Assembly (NCBI RefSeq): GCF_001590785.1
Contig: NZ_LTAO01000037.1
Coordinates: 128,920-192,919, forward strand
DNA from: Alkalihalobacillus trypoxylicola
GTDB taxonomy: Bacteria > Bacillota > Bacilli > Bacillales > Bacillaceae_D
DNA: 64,000 bases
Direction: 5' to 3'
Below are positions 63,270 through 64,000 of this stretch, one piece after another. The position numbers and the translations under genes are program-made. The notes under the pieces were generated by a model. It was not told the DNA's origin and searched no databases. It worked only from the letters and a program-made list of their open reading frames with translations. How positions within the stretch are numbered: the first letter of the stretch is position 1; the number at the start of each line of letters is the position of its first letter.

Positions 63270-64000
63270 TAGCTATCAACAACTCATTGATAACTTAGAA
63301 TACCTAAAATTAAAACAAGTGATGGTCCACCTTCAGGACACCATTGACTTTAGTACAAAGAACGAGCTTTCGCTCGTAGACACTTTAATCAAATTAACGA
63401 ATTATGAGATTGATGTACGAGAAAAGACGATGATTGATTCTATGGTTAAAGTTGGAGCATTCCCACATCGCAAAGAAATAGGTGAATTCCAATTTGACTT
63501 TCAACCATCGATTAATAAGCAACAGATTCTAGACTTCGTCTCTCTCCGCTTCCTTGAAAGGAAACAGAACCTCATCTTTATGGGTAGTAGTGGCGTTGGT
63601 AAGACGCATCTAGCTACATCTATCGGTATCGCAGCGGCTAAAAAGAGGACAAGTACGTACTTTATTAAGTGCCATGACCTAATCTTAAACCTGAAACGAG
63701 CGAAGCTCGAAAATCGCTTAGAAGCTCGTTTAAAACATTACGGAAAATATCGACTCTTAATTATAGATGAACTTGGCTTTTTACCTATTGATAAGGAAGA
63801 CGCTAAGTTATTCTTTCAACTCATTGATTTAAGATACGAAAAGAAAAGCACCATCTTAACGACAAATATGAGCTTTAAAGAGTGGGATGGCATATTCCAG
63901 GATACTAAAATTGCCAATGCCATCCTGGATCGGCTTTTACACCATGCGACTGTCGTCAATATTGTCGGCCAATCTTACAGGATTAAGGACCATCTAAAAA
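63262..64000 (+). CDS. istB: IS21 helper ATPase IstB, C-terminus beyond window
   Basis: A AAA+ ATPase that directs IstA to targets. At least 246 codons are visible. The start is a TTG at 63262 overlapping the istA end, giving LTSSYQQLIDNLEYLKLKQ. Walker A is GSSGVGKTHLA and Walker B LLIIDELGFLP; arginine-finger and sensor residues follow in LTTNMSFKEW and LDRLLHHA. The visible part is intact and nearly complete by family length (about 250). Confidence 0.93.
   Translation, partial: MTSSYQQLIDNLEYLKLKQVMVHLQDTIDFSTKNELSLVDTLIKLTNYEIDVREKTMIDSMVKVGAFPHRKEIGEFQFDFQPSINKQQILDFVSLRFLERKQNLIFMGSSGVGKTHLATSIGIAAAKKRTSTYFIKCHDLILNLKRAKLENRLEARLKHYGKYRLLIIDELGFLPIDKEDAKLFFQLIDLRYEKKSTILTTNMSFKEWDGIFQDTKIANAILDRLLHHATVVNIVGQSYRIKDHLK

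Larger units (their letters stand above)
61787..64000 (+). mobile_element. IS21-family insertion sequence, right end beyond window
   Basis: The element comprises a duplicated left end, istA, and istB overlapping it, the defining IS21 layout. The right terminal repeats and any target duplication lie outside the window. It borders truncated family-A repeat A6. Confidence 0.93.

Overview
The window is low-GC, Gram-positive DNA. Gene content and protein similarity point to a Bacillaceae species, possibly an Alkalihalobacillus/Halalkalibacter-type relative, but the genus cannot be fixed from sequence alone. Supporting features are an MreBH-type actin, a CwlO-type endopeptidase with WalR boxes, a treP-treA-treR operon with TTGTATATACAA operators, a thiT gene under a TPP riboswitch, a bacterial nitric oxide synthase, AGGAGG ribosome binding sites and sigma-B-like promoters. 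Most genes read on the minus strand. No tRNA, rRNA or CRISPR array was seen.

Layout. 1-15 kb is housekeeping and stress genes: a truncated SDR enzyme divergent from a TetR regulator, aldehyde dehydrogenase with RNase H, a polysaccharide deacetylase, a HAD phosphatase, a DCC thiol protein, a candidate sigma-B-driven small RNA, mreBH, tcyP, a nitrilase-family amidase, a stress-type SDR with a 53-residue protein behind it, and csbD. Two 52-bp-type tandem repeat arrays flank a divergent pair of small membrane-protein genes at 12.5-13.4 kb. 15-26 kb holds thiT, the ABC-F factor yfmR, nos, glutathione peroxidase, cwlO, the trehalose operon and a class III aminotransferase. 26-44 kb is envelope and signalling: an ABC-2 exporter operon; an operon of OmpR regulator, sensor kinase, lipoprotein, M48 protease and small membrane protein; a NarL-type two-component pair; a SpoVB/YkvU-like flippase; the YfiB/YfiC ABC exporter pair; and an acyltransferase. 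45-61 kb is mainly a plant cell-wall (arabinan and rhamnogalacturonan-I) locus: GH51 and GH43 arabinofuranosidases, a Gfo/Idh/MocA oxidoreductase, a ThuA-like protein, a PL11 rhamnogalacturonan lyase, and a secreted GH43-LamG arabinanase ending in an LPNTS sorting signal. Candidate cre sites precede the last two. The right edge carries an IS21-family element cut off by the window end.

How genes work together. The anchored arabinanase would trim arabinan outside the cell, and the signal-less GH43, GH51 and PL11 enzymes would finish oligosaccharides inside. No cognate sugar transporter is in view. TreP imports and phosphorylates trehalose, TreA hydrolyses trehalose-6-phosphate, and TreR represses from an operator inside the promoter spacer.

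The least explained content is repetitive DNA. Family A is six copies of an approximately 210-270 bp imperfect palindrome with inverted-repeat ends (MITE-like). One pair brackets an unrecognised ORF, and another copy is interrupted by the IS21 element. Family B is a composite hairpin repeat of up to about 230 bp with three long and three partial copies. The tandem arrays are a third class. These, the candidate small RNA and the protease-containing two-component operon are the main leads.
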